From the NCBI RefSeq assembly GCF_963678635.1, contig NC_087063.1:19019814-19083813 (forward strand): 64,000 nt of DNA, written 5' to 3'. Shown here piece by piece: positions 36,673 through 45,816 of this stretch. Within the stretch, counting starts at the first letter, position 1, and each line of letters opens with the position of its first letter. The position numbers and the translations under genes were made by a program. The stretch comes from Symsagittifera roscoffensis. Its lineage: Eukaryota > Xenacoelomorpha > Acoela > Convolutidae. Below the pieces are notes generated by a model. The model was given only the letters and a program-made list of their open reading frames with translations. It made no database searches and was not told the DNA's origin.

Positions 36673-38676
36673 ATGGATGAGAACTTTCAGAAGAGGGTTC
36701 AAAGGTTATTTGCGAAGCGAACCAAGCTTGAAAATGAACTGTACAAGTGCCATGAAATTATAATTGAGAACATTGAAAGTCAGAGTCGCTCATCAAAGAT
36801 TGACACTCAGATTCAGAATTGCAAGAGCCTGATAGAGACTGCAGTTGAAATAAATGAGGAATTGATTAAGTTAGCTTCTAAAAGTGTTGATCCTGATAAA
36901 TTGATACCAGCGCAGGATATGTGGCTTCATACGGTTACATCAAGAAACGATACAGTTTTACAGAAGGCTGCATCATATAAAACTGGCTTAAACGTTGAAC
37001 CTGAGGAAACAGAGCTTGACAATGTTTCAGAATCGTTAAGTACGATCGTAACAACACAACCACAAGATTCACATGAAGCAGATGCGCGCTCTAAGGTGTC
37101 GCGGTACAGTAGTCGACATCATAAATCAGGTTCGCATAAATCCAGTCGCTATACCGTCGCGCAGTCAAAAACATCAACTGAGAAGAGGCGAGATTTGGTG
37201 GTTTTGAAGAAGCAGCAGGAGGAACTTGAGAGACAAGCAAAGGTGTCATTGAAGTTGAAAGCGCAGCAAAATAAAATAAAAGAACAGCAAGGTAATTTAG
37301 AGTTGGAAGAACTAGCTGAGGTACACCGCAAGAAACTGGCTGAAATTGAGTTAAAGGAATTCGAGTTGGAAGAAGAGCTTTCTGCAGCAAGTGAGAAGAT
37401 AGGAAATGCTAGCGTAACACATGTTGACCCACAACGTACTGAACAATGGGTAGAAAACGTTGTCACTGAGCAAGAGCAGGCCGAAGTTGTTGCAAGCTCA
37501 GAGCAAAGTCATCCAGTAGTCGAGAGTTCCACTTTGATTGCTACTGATGTTTTGCAAGGGGTTGGTGCCGTCGTCAGCGGGGGTGCCGTCGTCAACGCTG
37601 GTCAAACCACATACAGTGAACCGGGAGGCCACAATAGGAATCGAATTCAGGCTCAGAGATCAAGTTTGGTCCAATCGCGTCTGTCATTGCACTCAATCGA
37701 GAACCCATCTAGTTTACCACAGTTCATTGCCTCCAGCTCAAACTTTGTTACTCCACACTTAGCTTCAACACCTCATGCTGAAGTTTCGCAAAATCACAAT
37801 CTGATACCACAAGCAAGTGGTAGCATTCCTGCTTCAATGCCCTTTGGTAATCCCACCATTAATGTGGCACCGCCTTCTGTGTCGACCGTTACTAATCCAG
37901 TTTCGCTTCCGGCGAGTCAACCTTTTGTTTCTCCATTAACCGTTCCGATTCCCATTTCGCTTCCGATTATTCAACCATTTGTCCCGTCAACCGTTCCTAT
38001 TCCCTCTTTGCTTCCGGTCAGTCAGCCACATTCCGGCCCCGTTTCAACTGGGTATCAGGCGCCTGCAGCGCCATCCCATCAACCTATAAATGTTCCAAAC
38101 AACCCAACAAGTTTCTCAAGTGAACACTATAACCCGTATAGCAGTTTGTGGAGACCTGCCGCGACTGCGCAAACGATGCCAGTTCCTCAATACTGTGCAC
38201 CGCCCTCAAACGTTTTCTCAGTGACAACTCCTGTTGTTCCACCAAACACCGTAGTTCCTTATACAAGTTTTGGGACTGTGTATTACACCCAGCCGCAAAC
38301 TCATCCAGTTGTTGAAACAGCGCATCAAGGTTATCCACCTACATATCCTGCGCCCACTACGGGCCCGTCTTACGTGCCTAATAGCGACGAACAACCCATC
38401 TCGGCGAGAGAGTTAGCAGACATCATTCTGCATAGCCGCAAAGACCGTCTACCGGAGTTGAAATTGGAAGTGTTTGATGGAGAACCACTTAACTGGTATG
38501 AATGGTTCGGGCAGTTCCAAGCAACAGTTGATTCGGCTATGCTAACTGATGATGAAAAACTCAAATATCTGAAAACACACGTTAAAGACAAAGCCAAGAG
38601 TGCAATTGCGGAATACGGCTACAGTGGAGTGTTGTATAAGGATGCTCTAGCAACTCTCCAGAGAAAGTTTGGGCAA
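36673..38676 (+). CDS. BEL-1 gag-like polyprotein start (truncated by gap)
   Basis: It is an open frame of 668 codons up to the N run. The N-terminus (MDENFQKRVQRLF) is homologous to that of BEL-2 and predicts helical coiled-coil segments at about residues 1-100 and 170-240. A long Pro/Ser/Val-rich region follows (roughly 330-540). From about residue 600 comes a DUF1759-type gag core, with LELKLEVFDGEPLNWYEWF-like and LATLQRKFGQ segments (the first is read LKLEVFDGEPLNWYEWFGQF). It assembles the particle in BEL elements. Protease and RT would follow in the same frame, as in BEL-2. There is no stop or frameshift in the visible part, so this copy may be intact beyond the gap. Confidence 0.8.
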
Positions 38677-38876
38677 NNNNNNNNNNNNNNNNNNNNNNNN
38701 NNNNNNNNNNNNNNNNNNNNNNNNNNNNNNNNNNNNNNNNNNNNNNNNNNNNNNNNNNNNNNNNNNNNNNNNNNNNNNNNNNNNNNNNNNNNNNNNNNNN
38801 NNNNNNNNNNNNNNNNNNNNNNNNNNNNNNNNNNNNNNNNNNNNNNNNNNNNNNNNNNNNNNNNNNNNNNNNNNNN
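38677..38876. other. Assembly gap, 200 N
   Basis: It is exactly 200 N, probably a placeholder of unknown true length. BEL-1 gag enters from the left and an inverted Gypsy-type fragment leaves on the right, so the joint between them is not proven. Confidence 0.95.
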
Positions 38877-38880
38877 CCAG

Positions 38881-39071
38881 CACAATCTCTTTTTTATTAT
38901 CAAGTTTTCAGTGTGGGTAAGTCCTACCCCCACTCCCCGGACAAAAATATCCATCGACGTCCCCGTCGATCGCATATCGGGTAACAAGTCGAGGTTAGAA
39001 GCCGGAATGAGTAATCATCCTTCCTGGGCAGCCCAGGAAGGATCATCTCGTTCGGTCTTGATGTATTTCAT
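38881..39071 (-). repeat. Inverted copy of the pol-tail segment
   Basis: It is the reverse complement of 41897-42087 with a few substitutions. Homology starts at CATGAAATACATCAAGACC and ends in the A run after GAAAACTTGATAATA. One difference turns a CGA codon into a TGA stop (GAAGGATGA on the minus strand), which ends the minus-strand frame at 39015. Confidence 0.85.
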
Positions 39072-41866
39072 GCTTTCACGATCTACGTCTTGAATCGTGA
39101 CGCTGGTCTCCTCAGGATCCGAGGTCGTTTCATTCAGCCACTCTAAGACACGCAGGTTGGTCAAGTCTTGTTCATATGACTGCTGTTGCTCGTCTTCGAA
39201 TTCTACCTCGGGTTTCGACCAGTCGTCAACCCACTCATCGTCGTGATCATCGACTATGTCAATGTCTTGTGACACAGTTATTTCCTCTAGACCCACTACT
39301 TCCCCCCGCTATCTTCTTCAGATCTATCATATCCACTACAAAGTCGTCACCGTAAGGATTGTATTTCTTTCTTGGTCTCGTCCCCGTCCTTCTGACGAGT
39401 CTGTATCGTGAACGGAAGATCCGGTTCCAAGTTCTTGGGAAGCTCTATCTGTTCGGGATCCTGCCAATCTTCCTCTGCGTAGTGTAAGGTTTCATCGTCC
39501 GCTTTGATCTCCTCGTTTGGATCCAGGTCCAGCGGTGTATCTGTACCTTCCTCTACGACTTCGTTTCCATCGTTCTTCTCCCTGGTGCCCTTTTCATTGA
39601 CCTCACAAGCAGGATTCATCATTAGATAATCCCCCTCTTCCATGTCTGCAGGTATACACCAGTCTTCTGTCGATGGATTGTGTGGCTTGATGTTCTCGTA
39701 GTGGGCGGCTCGGCCAGTACTCAGTCTATAAAAGCGTCCCTCCTGGTGCACCTCTGTAATCATGACGGGTCCCCTCCTTTTTTTAGGAGCTTTTTTGTCC
39801 CTTTCGGTGGGTATAACGTTCCGAAATACCCATACGTAGTCTCCCACCGAGTAAGCCTTTGCACCAGCTGCTTTCTTGTCGAATCTTTTCCTCTGCCTTG
39901 CCTGTGCTTGCTGAGTATTTCGTCTACACAAATCGTTCAACTCCTGTTGGCGTCTGATCACATCCCTCACATAGACCTGTGGGGACGTTTTCTTTTCCTC
40001 ATACTCTGGGTAGAAGAAGGTTAAGGGTAAAGACTTTTCGTGTCCAGTTAGCATCATGTGTGGACTGACTCCAGTGGTGGAGTCTTGCGCGCTGTTATAT
40101 GCTCCCATCACCTGTGGAAGGTATCTGTCCCAATCGGTCATGTACCTGGAACAATATACTCTCAGCATTGACACTAACGTCATATTCTGTCTTTCCACTA
40201 AGCTGTTCGTCTGAGGGTGGTATGTCGTGGAAGTGAGCTTGAGCGACCTGTGAGCGTCTCATAAGCTCTTTCGTAAGCTCTCCTACGAAAGCTGTTCCAT
40301 TATCCGATTGAAACGTCATCGGACAACCATGTCTTGCTATCCACGTGTTGATCAGGTGGTCGCATGTCTCTTCCGCCGAGGCTGTTATGCAGGGCACGGC
40401 CTCTGCATACTTCGTAAAATGATCTATCATGACCAGCACCTGATTATAACCATTGTCTGTCATGCATATCTTTTGGTGATCTATTTGCACCAACTCGTTG
40501 AATTCAGACGACTCGATCGATTGTAAAGGAAATCGCAACTTCTTTGGATCCTTGACCTGTTGGCATGACAGACATGCTGTTACCCATTTCTCGCATGCCT
40601 TTTTCATCCCAGGCCACTCAAAGCGCTTCAGGATCCTCTGATATACTTTGTCGATCCCCTGATGGCCCATCTGATCATGTGACCTGAATAATAGTTCTGT
40701 CTGATAGAGTTGCGGTAACACTATCGCGTTATACTTGTATAGGACTCTGTCTTCCTCCCTTCTTTTGCAAGCCACAATTCCGTCCTTGTTCAAATATAAC
40801 CTCCCTTCCTTCTGCATGAAGTATTGTCTCAGGATGCGATAACTATCTTCCTCGAGGTCCCCTTTACCGGCGAACCATTCTCGATCCACCTTTTCAGGTT
40901 GCTTGTCATGCGATCATTTCTCTGCGCCCTTAGAAGGTCCGAGAGTCGGTATCTCGCCTTTAAGTACGTCTTCATGACCCTCATCTGACTGTTCAGCTCG
41001 TTGGGCTGGTGTGTGTCTTCTTCCATCTTAACGCACCAAATCTTCGCCAACGGCTGTGATTCTTGTTTAAACGGCTGAAGATCAGTCCTGACTACCTCTT
41101 TCTGCGGCAACAGGCTTATCGAACGTTTCGATACCGCTATCGTCTCCAAGTCATCCGTTGCGTTGTCAAAGACTCTTTCGCTTGGTATTAGGTAGCGATC
41201 ACTGTCAGGATCCTGGTACACTTCTCTGTCCAGGTCCCTTGCCCGAGTTTCCACTAGTAGCGTGTGTATCGCTAGTTCTGACAGTTCTGATCCCGAACTC
41301 GAGTTCCTGTCTGAATAGGTGTCCATTCCTGAGTTTCGGGAATCATCATCCGTCGAAGAGGTTGTGCTGGAGACTGCACGCTTTTTTTTTTTTTTTTTTT
41401 TTTTTTTTATTAGCCCCCGGCCTGCTCAGTGCAGGACCAACCGTGGGGGAGGGGGGAGATGTCATCCATTTTGCCGCAGCCGGTCCCACCTAGAGGAGGC
41501 GGATGACACTGGGACCCCTCCAGCCGTGACCGAAGCGGGATTCGAACGCATGACCCTCGTGTTGAGAGAGATGTGCCTAACCCACTTGGCCACGACTGCT
41601 CTAAGAGAGAGAGACTGCACGCTCCTCCAGATCATGTCTGTGCCTTCTTCGCATCCATCTGAACTCCCCGGACAAAACCTTGTTCTCTAGGTCCTGTTTC
41701 TCATCAGGAATTTTCTCGTCTATCTCAGACTCCCCGGACAAATTTTCTTGTCCCGGGTGTTGATCTTGTGATCGCTGGTTCTTTTCATCATTCGTCTCCC
41801 CGGACAAATAGTCTTGCAGCAGATTTTGTTCTACCTTTTTCCTTCCTTATCCTGGTCCACAAAGGT
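39015..41866 (-). pseudogene. Ty3/Gypsy-type pol fragment: linker, integrase, tail
   Basis: On the minus strand this reads a hydrophilic pre-integrase linker with three LSGE repeats, an integrase, and an acidic tail. The integrase has the HHCC finger (HDQMGHQGIDKVY ... CLSCQ, about 40700-40560), the first catalytic Asp (LVQIDH) and the second (FQSDNGTAF). A GPY/F-like module (KRRGPVMITEVHQEGRFYRL) follows at about 39775. It is broken: a SINE sits at 41383-41610, a one-base frameshift lies near 40230 just before the STTYHPQTN-type segment, and a TGA stands at 39015. Protease, RT and RNase H are missing; the fragment starts at about 41866, next to an inverted copy of its own tail. It would have catalysed integration of the element's cDNA. 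It shares the motif TGTCCGGGGAG with the giant element beside it, and I take both as the same family. Confidence 0.8.
41383..41610 (-). mobile_element. tRNA-derived SINE inserted in the pol fragment
   Basis: On the minus strand it starts with a Ser-type tRNA head: A box TGGCCAAGTGG and B box GTTCGAATCCC. It then has a GC-rich body and ends in a run of about 18 A (poly-T on +, 41391-41408). It is flanked by a 13-bp target duplication GAGACTGCACGCT (41370-41382 and 41611-41623). Its removal restores a continuous reading frame in the pol linker, so it inserted after the pol copy arrived. The mobilising LINE is not in the window. Confidence 0.9.
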
Positions 41867-41896
41867 TACCTTCCTTATCCTGGTCCACAAAGGTGA

Positions 41897-42087
41897 CATG
41901 AAATACATCAAGACCGAACGAGACGATCCTTCCTGGGCTGCCCAGGAAGGACGACTACTCATTCCGGCTTCTAACCTCGACTTGATACCCGGTATGCGAT
42001 CGACGGGGACGTCGATGGATATTTTTGTCCGGGGAGTGGGGGTAGGACTTACCCACACTGAAAACTTGATAATAAAAAATTTAAGAA
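41897..42087 (+). repeat. Pol-tail segment (plus copy of the inverted pair)
   Basis: It is the partner of 38881-39071. It is preceded by a 26-base sequence (CCTTCCTTATCCTGGTCCAC...) present twice in tandem at 41841-41866 and 41869-41894, directly at the turn-around point. The plus copy reads on into the macrodomain, the minus copy stops at the gap. Confidence 0.85.
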
Positions 42088-42647
42088 TAGCAAGAGAAAC
42101 AGGAGACTTAGAAGCAGAAACAGGCGAAGAACTTAAGAAACCTGACATAGGCAGGGTAGTTGAGTCATATTTTAACTTACCAAATGAATATTCAAGTAAC
42201 ATATAACTAACAGACAGTGATTTCATACTCACAAACAGAACATGTGCGATAGCAATCACAGCAGACATGAGTTTTAGGACAGCGCTAGCGGCAGATTTTA
42301 AGAGAGAATACAAAAACGTGGAATTCCTTTGGAAGCAAAGACCAGGGATAGGGGGCGTAGCAGCCTTACCTCCGGCGGCGTCGCAGATACCGGGAAAATA
42401 CCTATGCTTCTTGGTAACGAGGGCAACGGAGAAGCAGCACGTGGACCCAGAGAACCTAGTCTTGTCCTTGACGAGGCTGAGGGACTTCCTTGTGGAAATG
42501 GACGTGAAGGAGCTCTCGCTTCCAGTGTACGATCCAAACAGAGGAAGACTGCATCCTCGGGAATTGTACGCGCTTGTACACGTGATATTCTCTGATACGA
42601 ACATACAAGTATATCTACATAAGAAATCTTACTTAAGTATAGGCTGA
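41897..42647 (+). pseudogene. Macrodomain downstream of integrase (one in-frame stop)
   Basis: The frame that carries the pol tail runs on, through a single TAA at 42204-42206, into a macrodomain: ITADMSFRTALAADFKREY, then GIGGVAALP, GKYLCFLVTRATEKQH, a helix LVLSLTRLRDFLVEM, VKELSLPVYDP and VHVIFSDTNIQVYLH, ending at the TGA at 42647. This is closest to the TARG1/OARD1-type macrodomains, which bind and hydrolyse ADP-ribose from proteins or nucleic acids. In that group the loop after the strand MPRIGCGLD holds the catalytic Asp; here it reads LPVYDPNRGRLHP, so the Asp and the Gly-rich turn are lost. Binding without catalysis is plausible. From the ATG at 42267 the last 126 codons are open. 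Macrodomains counter ADP-ribosylation-based defence in several viruses, but that role here is inference. Confidence 0.65.
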
Positions 42648-43029
42648 GTGACGTGCGAGAGGGTGTTAGGACAAAGACTAAGTTGTATGTTATGTTATGT
42701 TATGTTATGTGTTAGGTTATTAAGATCATGGATAAATAGGGGTTAGTGACCATGAACAACTAAATGACGATCTTAGGAATAGATCCAAAGTTTGGACTGT
42801 CCAATCTTAGGTCGAATTACAAAATTTTAGAGACCGATTGATTTTAATAAATTTTAGGATAAATATCCTTTTATCTGAACTGTTTTTAAGCAAATTTTAA
42901 CGATATATGTTAAGGTGAAACTGACAAGTGTGATATTTGTGACTTCTTTTCTAGATCCTGATTGATCGTTTAATTACTCACTTGAGTCAAATCTTGGAAT
43001 CAAAACCGAATCGAACTTGAAAGAATAGA
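42648..43029 (+). promoter_or_regulatory. Spacer with possible 3' splice site ahead of the large ORFs
   Basis: It is non-coding. It has a (TTATG)n microsatellite at about 42684-42707. TGACTTCTTTTCTAG ends at 42954, a good 3' splice-site match 75 bases before the ORF at 43030. A spliced subgenomic RNA, as used for env by retroviruses, would place that ORF first on its message. This is inference from the site alone. Confidence 0.35.
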
Positions 43030-45816
43030 ATGGATAACTTCAACTTGGATGAATTGATGGACCTGGCAGAGGCATATGTAGGACCCATGATAGATGCGAT
43101 CTATCGTCGGCTGATCGATCGAGATTTCGCTCTGGAGGACCCAGAGGTAGTCATGTTGCTGACCGCCCTGATCAACATCTTGGGGCACGACAACCGTGGG
43201 GACCGCCCCACGGAAGTCCTGTTGATGGCAGCATATGGAGAAAGAGGAGTACTAGACCGCCCGAACATGAGAGTGATGAGGTGGAGAAACGAGGCTCTCT
43301 CAGGGAGTGACTTGGCGAATGAGCCTGGATTGGGAAGTTCTAGGACTTACCAACCAGGTGAGATGCCAATGCCCTCCAAGCCCAAACCTGGGCTGACGAG
43401 AATACATCGGGAGATGAACAGCGAGACGACCTCGTCTGGTTCACCACTGAGAGCAGCTGTGCCACCAAAAAGGGCGAAAGTAGGACAGAAAATTCAGACG
43501 AACCAAACCATGCAAGATCTGGATGAGATGAACGATGAACTGAAAAGTACGAAGAAGGAGCTGGACGAGATGACCAGAAGCATGCTCCAGATGGATGAAG
43601 ATCGGGACATGTGGAGAAAGTTGTTTGAAGACTGCAACAAAAAGCAGGGTCAAGCGATTGAGCGCTTAAGGCAGAAATACAAAGAGCGATCGGAGCAGAT
43701 GGCGTTGACAACGGCCGTGGAGAAAGTGATACCTGCAAGGGATATTCCTCGTGGGCAGTCCCCGATGGAGCTCTTGACGCCTCGAGAAATGAGTCAAACA
43801 ACGGAGACACGGCTCCCAGCAGAGACAAATCGAGTAACAATCCCGGATCCTAGTGACACCTTGGGTGACCCCGTCGTGGAACAGACAGCGAGGAAGCTGA
43901 TAGAGACAGCTGGACGACTGGTCGCTAACAAGAATGCGCCAGGTTCCGGGGTGACTGCACCCTATGGAACGATTGACGACACGGGCAGAGTACGACTTTC
44001 CCAGACCGTGATCAGACAGGGGATAAGTGACGTGACACCACTCATGGGGAGCTCGAGGGCCCCAGAGAGAAGAATACGGAAGATGCCAGCGAAGAAAGTG
44101 TCTCGCATAATAGACGTGCAAAAGAATAATCAATTGAAATATAATTTCACGGGAGTTCCGGAGACAGATCCGAGGGCCTGCTTCAACCGAGCGACTTGGA
44201 GTCTGGCTGTAAACCTGCAGCAACCACCACTCGGGACATCTCATCTGATACTGGGAGACAGCTCGGTCAGAGTGCTGTCGAATTTGAGGACCTCGTGGGT
44301 CACCACGGTGATGGCCTTTGGAGGCGCGACGATAGCCCAGTTATATCGAATGGTGGAACTGATGAATCCAGGGAGGATCCCCAATGTGATGATCTTAGTT
44401 GGGACGAATGACATCTCCAGAGGTTCAGATGAGCAGGAAGCACTATGGGAGTCAATGTTGGTGTGTTTGTTTACGACCCTCTGGCAGAAGTTCAGTTGCG
44501 CGGACCTGACCGTTTGCACTGTGCCAATGAATACGAGAAGCCTGACAGCATCAGGAAGAAGGCACAACGAGGGAGTCGTCAGGTGGAATAACATCTTGAG
44601 GAACCTCGCAAGTCGGAACTCCGGAAGAATGATCCTCATGGACATCGAACATGAGTTGAGAGCTATGGATCAGGCCAGACTGACCACGGACGGCATCCAC
44701 TTCGACAGTATCGAAGGACAAGCTTGGTTGAATCGAGTCTTTCAAGAGCGGTTGGACGAGCTGGAAGCAGAACTCTTTGACAAAGGAGTGCTGAAGGAAG
44801 AAGGAACAGTGAGTGACGCGGTGATTACTACCTTTGTGCCTCCTAGCTTGGAAACACGCTTGCGTACGGTACCGGCCGTCACGAACTACACGCAACAAAA
44901 CTCCAGCCAACCAGGTCAAAGGACGGACGTACAGGACGATCGATTGGGAGAAGCGCCGATGAGGAGGACCATCCATCCTAGGAGAAGAATAGGACCTGTC
45001 AACCCAATCGAAGAGACAGCCAGCACGTCTAGATCGGACACTAGATCGGAGACGACAAGTACCAGTCGAGAGGAGAGACGTCCGAGCAGAGGCTCGTTGA
45101 TGTGGTCAAGACCCATACCGTCAAAGGACGGACGTACAAAGGACGATCGATTGGGAGAAGCGCCGATGAGGAGGACCATCCATCCTAGGAGAAGAATAGG
45201 ACCTGTCAACCCAATCGAAGAGACAGCCAGCACGTCTAGATCGGACACTAGATCGGAGACGACAAGTACCAGTCGAGAGAAGAGACGTCCGAGCAGAGGC
45301 TCGTTGATGTGGTCAAGACCCATACCGTCTCCCTGGCATATATACAAATACGAGCTAATGAAGCTGGATCTCCAGAGAGTGAGCTTCATCGAAGATGCTA
45401 GGAGGATGCTGAATGGAGCGACGCTATCCGTCAGCAGATTGTACTCGATAAGCGGCGTAGACTGGTTGATAGCCGCTAGCATAAATTTCAGCTCCACGAC
45501 GGCCTTGAGATTTGCTGACTTGGAGGGACTGCCCTCTAACAACACGATGGGACCAGTGAATGCGAGACCATTGCAAGATGTGAGGCTGAATCATGATGAG
45601 GGGAATCGTGAAGAGAGACCAGGAAGATTCCTGACGACCAGAGCGTCGATTGGACAACACGTGAAGATATTCAGGCAGCTGACGACACCCCCTGGTCATG
45701 TGAAGGAAAGAGTATACCCAAAACTAGTGAATCAAGATGGTGATGCCCAAAGATATGGCGGATTGATAGCGATAAAGAAAGATGAGACCATCTTCGCCGC
45801 CTATGACAAAGCATAG
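43030..45816 (+). CDS. Giant-element ORF A with SGNH/GDSL hydrolase domain
   Basis: It codes for 928 residues without interruption. A helical N-terminus is followed by a coiled coil (about 160-225, rich in E, D, K, M), a basic linker, then an SGNH hydrolase domain at about 400-580. All four catalytic blocks are present: GDSS with Ser411, the glycine pair 431-432 in AFGGAT, VGTNDIS with Asn460, and DGIH with Asp554 and His557. These enzymes cleave esters of lipids, sugars or other small acyl groups. Residues about 630-768 contain a duplicated 68-codon Arg/Ser-rich unit. The last 160 residues are unassigned. There is no signal peptide, so it is probably intracellular. SGNH domains occur in proteins of some retroelements, where their substrate is unknown. 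The ORF stops at TAG, directly followed by ATG of the next ORF. Confidence 0.75.
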   Translation: MDNFNLDELMDLAEAYVGPMIDAIYRRLIDRDFALEDPEVVMLLTALINILGHDNRGDRPTEVLLMAAYGERGVLDRPNMRVMRWRNEALSGSDLANEPGLGSSRTYQPGEMPMPSKPKPGLTRIHREMNSETTSSGSPLRAAVPPKRAKVGQKIQTNQTMQDLDEMNDELKSTKKELDEMTRSMLQMDEDRDMWRKLFEDCNKKQGQAIERLRQKYKERSEQMALTTAVEKVIPARDIPRGQSPMELLTPREMSQTTETRLPAETNRVTIPDPSDTLGDPVVEQTARKLIETAGRLVANKNAPGSGVTAPYGTIDDTGRVRLSQTVIRQGISDVTPLMGSSRAPERRIRKMPAKKVSRIIDVQKNNQLKYNFTGVPETDPRACFNRATWSLAVNLQQPPLGTSHLILGDSSVRVLSNLRTSWVTTVMAFGGATIAQLYRMVELMNPGRIPNVMILVGTNDISRGSDEQEALWESMLVCLFTTLWQKFSCADLTVCTVPMNTRSLTASGRRHNEGVVRWNNILRNLASRNSGRMILMDIEHELRAMDQARLTTDGIHFDSIEGQAWLNRVFQERLDELEAELFDKGVLKEEGTVSDAVITTFVPPSLETRLRTVPAVTNYTQQNSSQPGQRTDVQDDRLGEAPMRRTIHPRRRIGPVNPIEETASTSRSDTRSETTSTSREERRPSRGSLMWSRPIPSKDGRTKDDRLGEAPMRRTIHPRRRIGPVNPIEETASTSRSDTRSETTSTSREKRRPSRGSLMWSRPIPSPWHIYKYELMKLDLQRVSFIEDARRMLNGATLSVSRLYSISGVDWLIAASINFSSTTALRFADLEGLPSNNTMGPVNARPLQDVRLNHDEGNREERPGRFLTTRASIGQHVKIFRQLTTPPGHVKERVYPKLVNQDGDAQRYGGLIAIKKDETIFAAYDKA
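44916..45329 (+). repeat. Tandem duplication of about 205 bp within ORF A
   Basis: Units at about 44916-45120 and 45121-45329 both start TCAAAGGACGGACGTACA and end with CCCATACCGTC. They differ by a 2-base insertion near the start, which resets the frame, and by very few substitutions (one gives Glu to Lys). The coded repeat includes HPRRRIGPVNPIEE and SRGSLMWSRPIPS. The high identity says the duplication is recent. Confidence 0.9.

Larger units (their letters stand above)
34682..38676 (+). mobile_element. BEL/Pao LTR retrotransposon BEL-1 (5' part)
   Basis: It shows, in order, a 5' LTR, a primer-binding site, a 1.5-kb leader with a minisatellite and three structured repeats, and gag. Sequence is lost in the run of N at 38677, and what follows is a different element, so protease, RT, RNase H, integrase and the 3' LTR are not seen. 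The LTR start, primer site, leader blocks and gag are all alignable to BEL-2 (54541-64000) but clearly diverged, so these are two related lineages. It begins only about 430 bp downstream of the last host exon. Confidence 0.85.

Noticed and set aside
38619-38987. Short frames crossing the N run
   Set aside because: They exist only because N codons are read as open; the joint is not sequence.
42267-42604. Other frames over the macrodomain (Gly/Arg-rich on +, Ser/Leu-rich on -)
   Set aside because: These are shadows of the macrodomain frame, which alone shows family similarity.
45814-45816. TAG as a programmed readthrough between ORFs A and B
   Set aside because: Possible because the frame is the same, but ATG follows at once and no readthrough context or structure is evident; kept only as an alternative.
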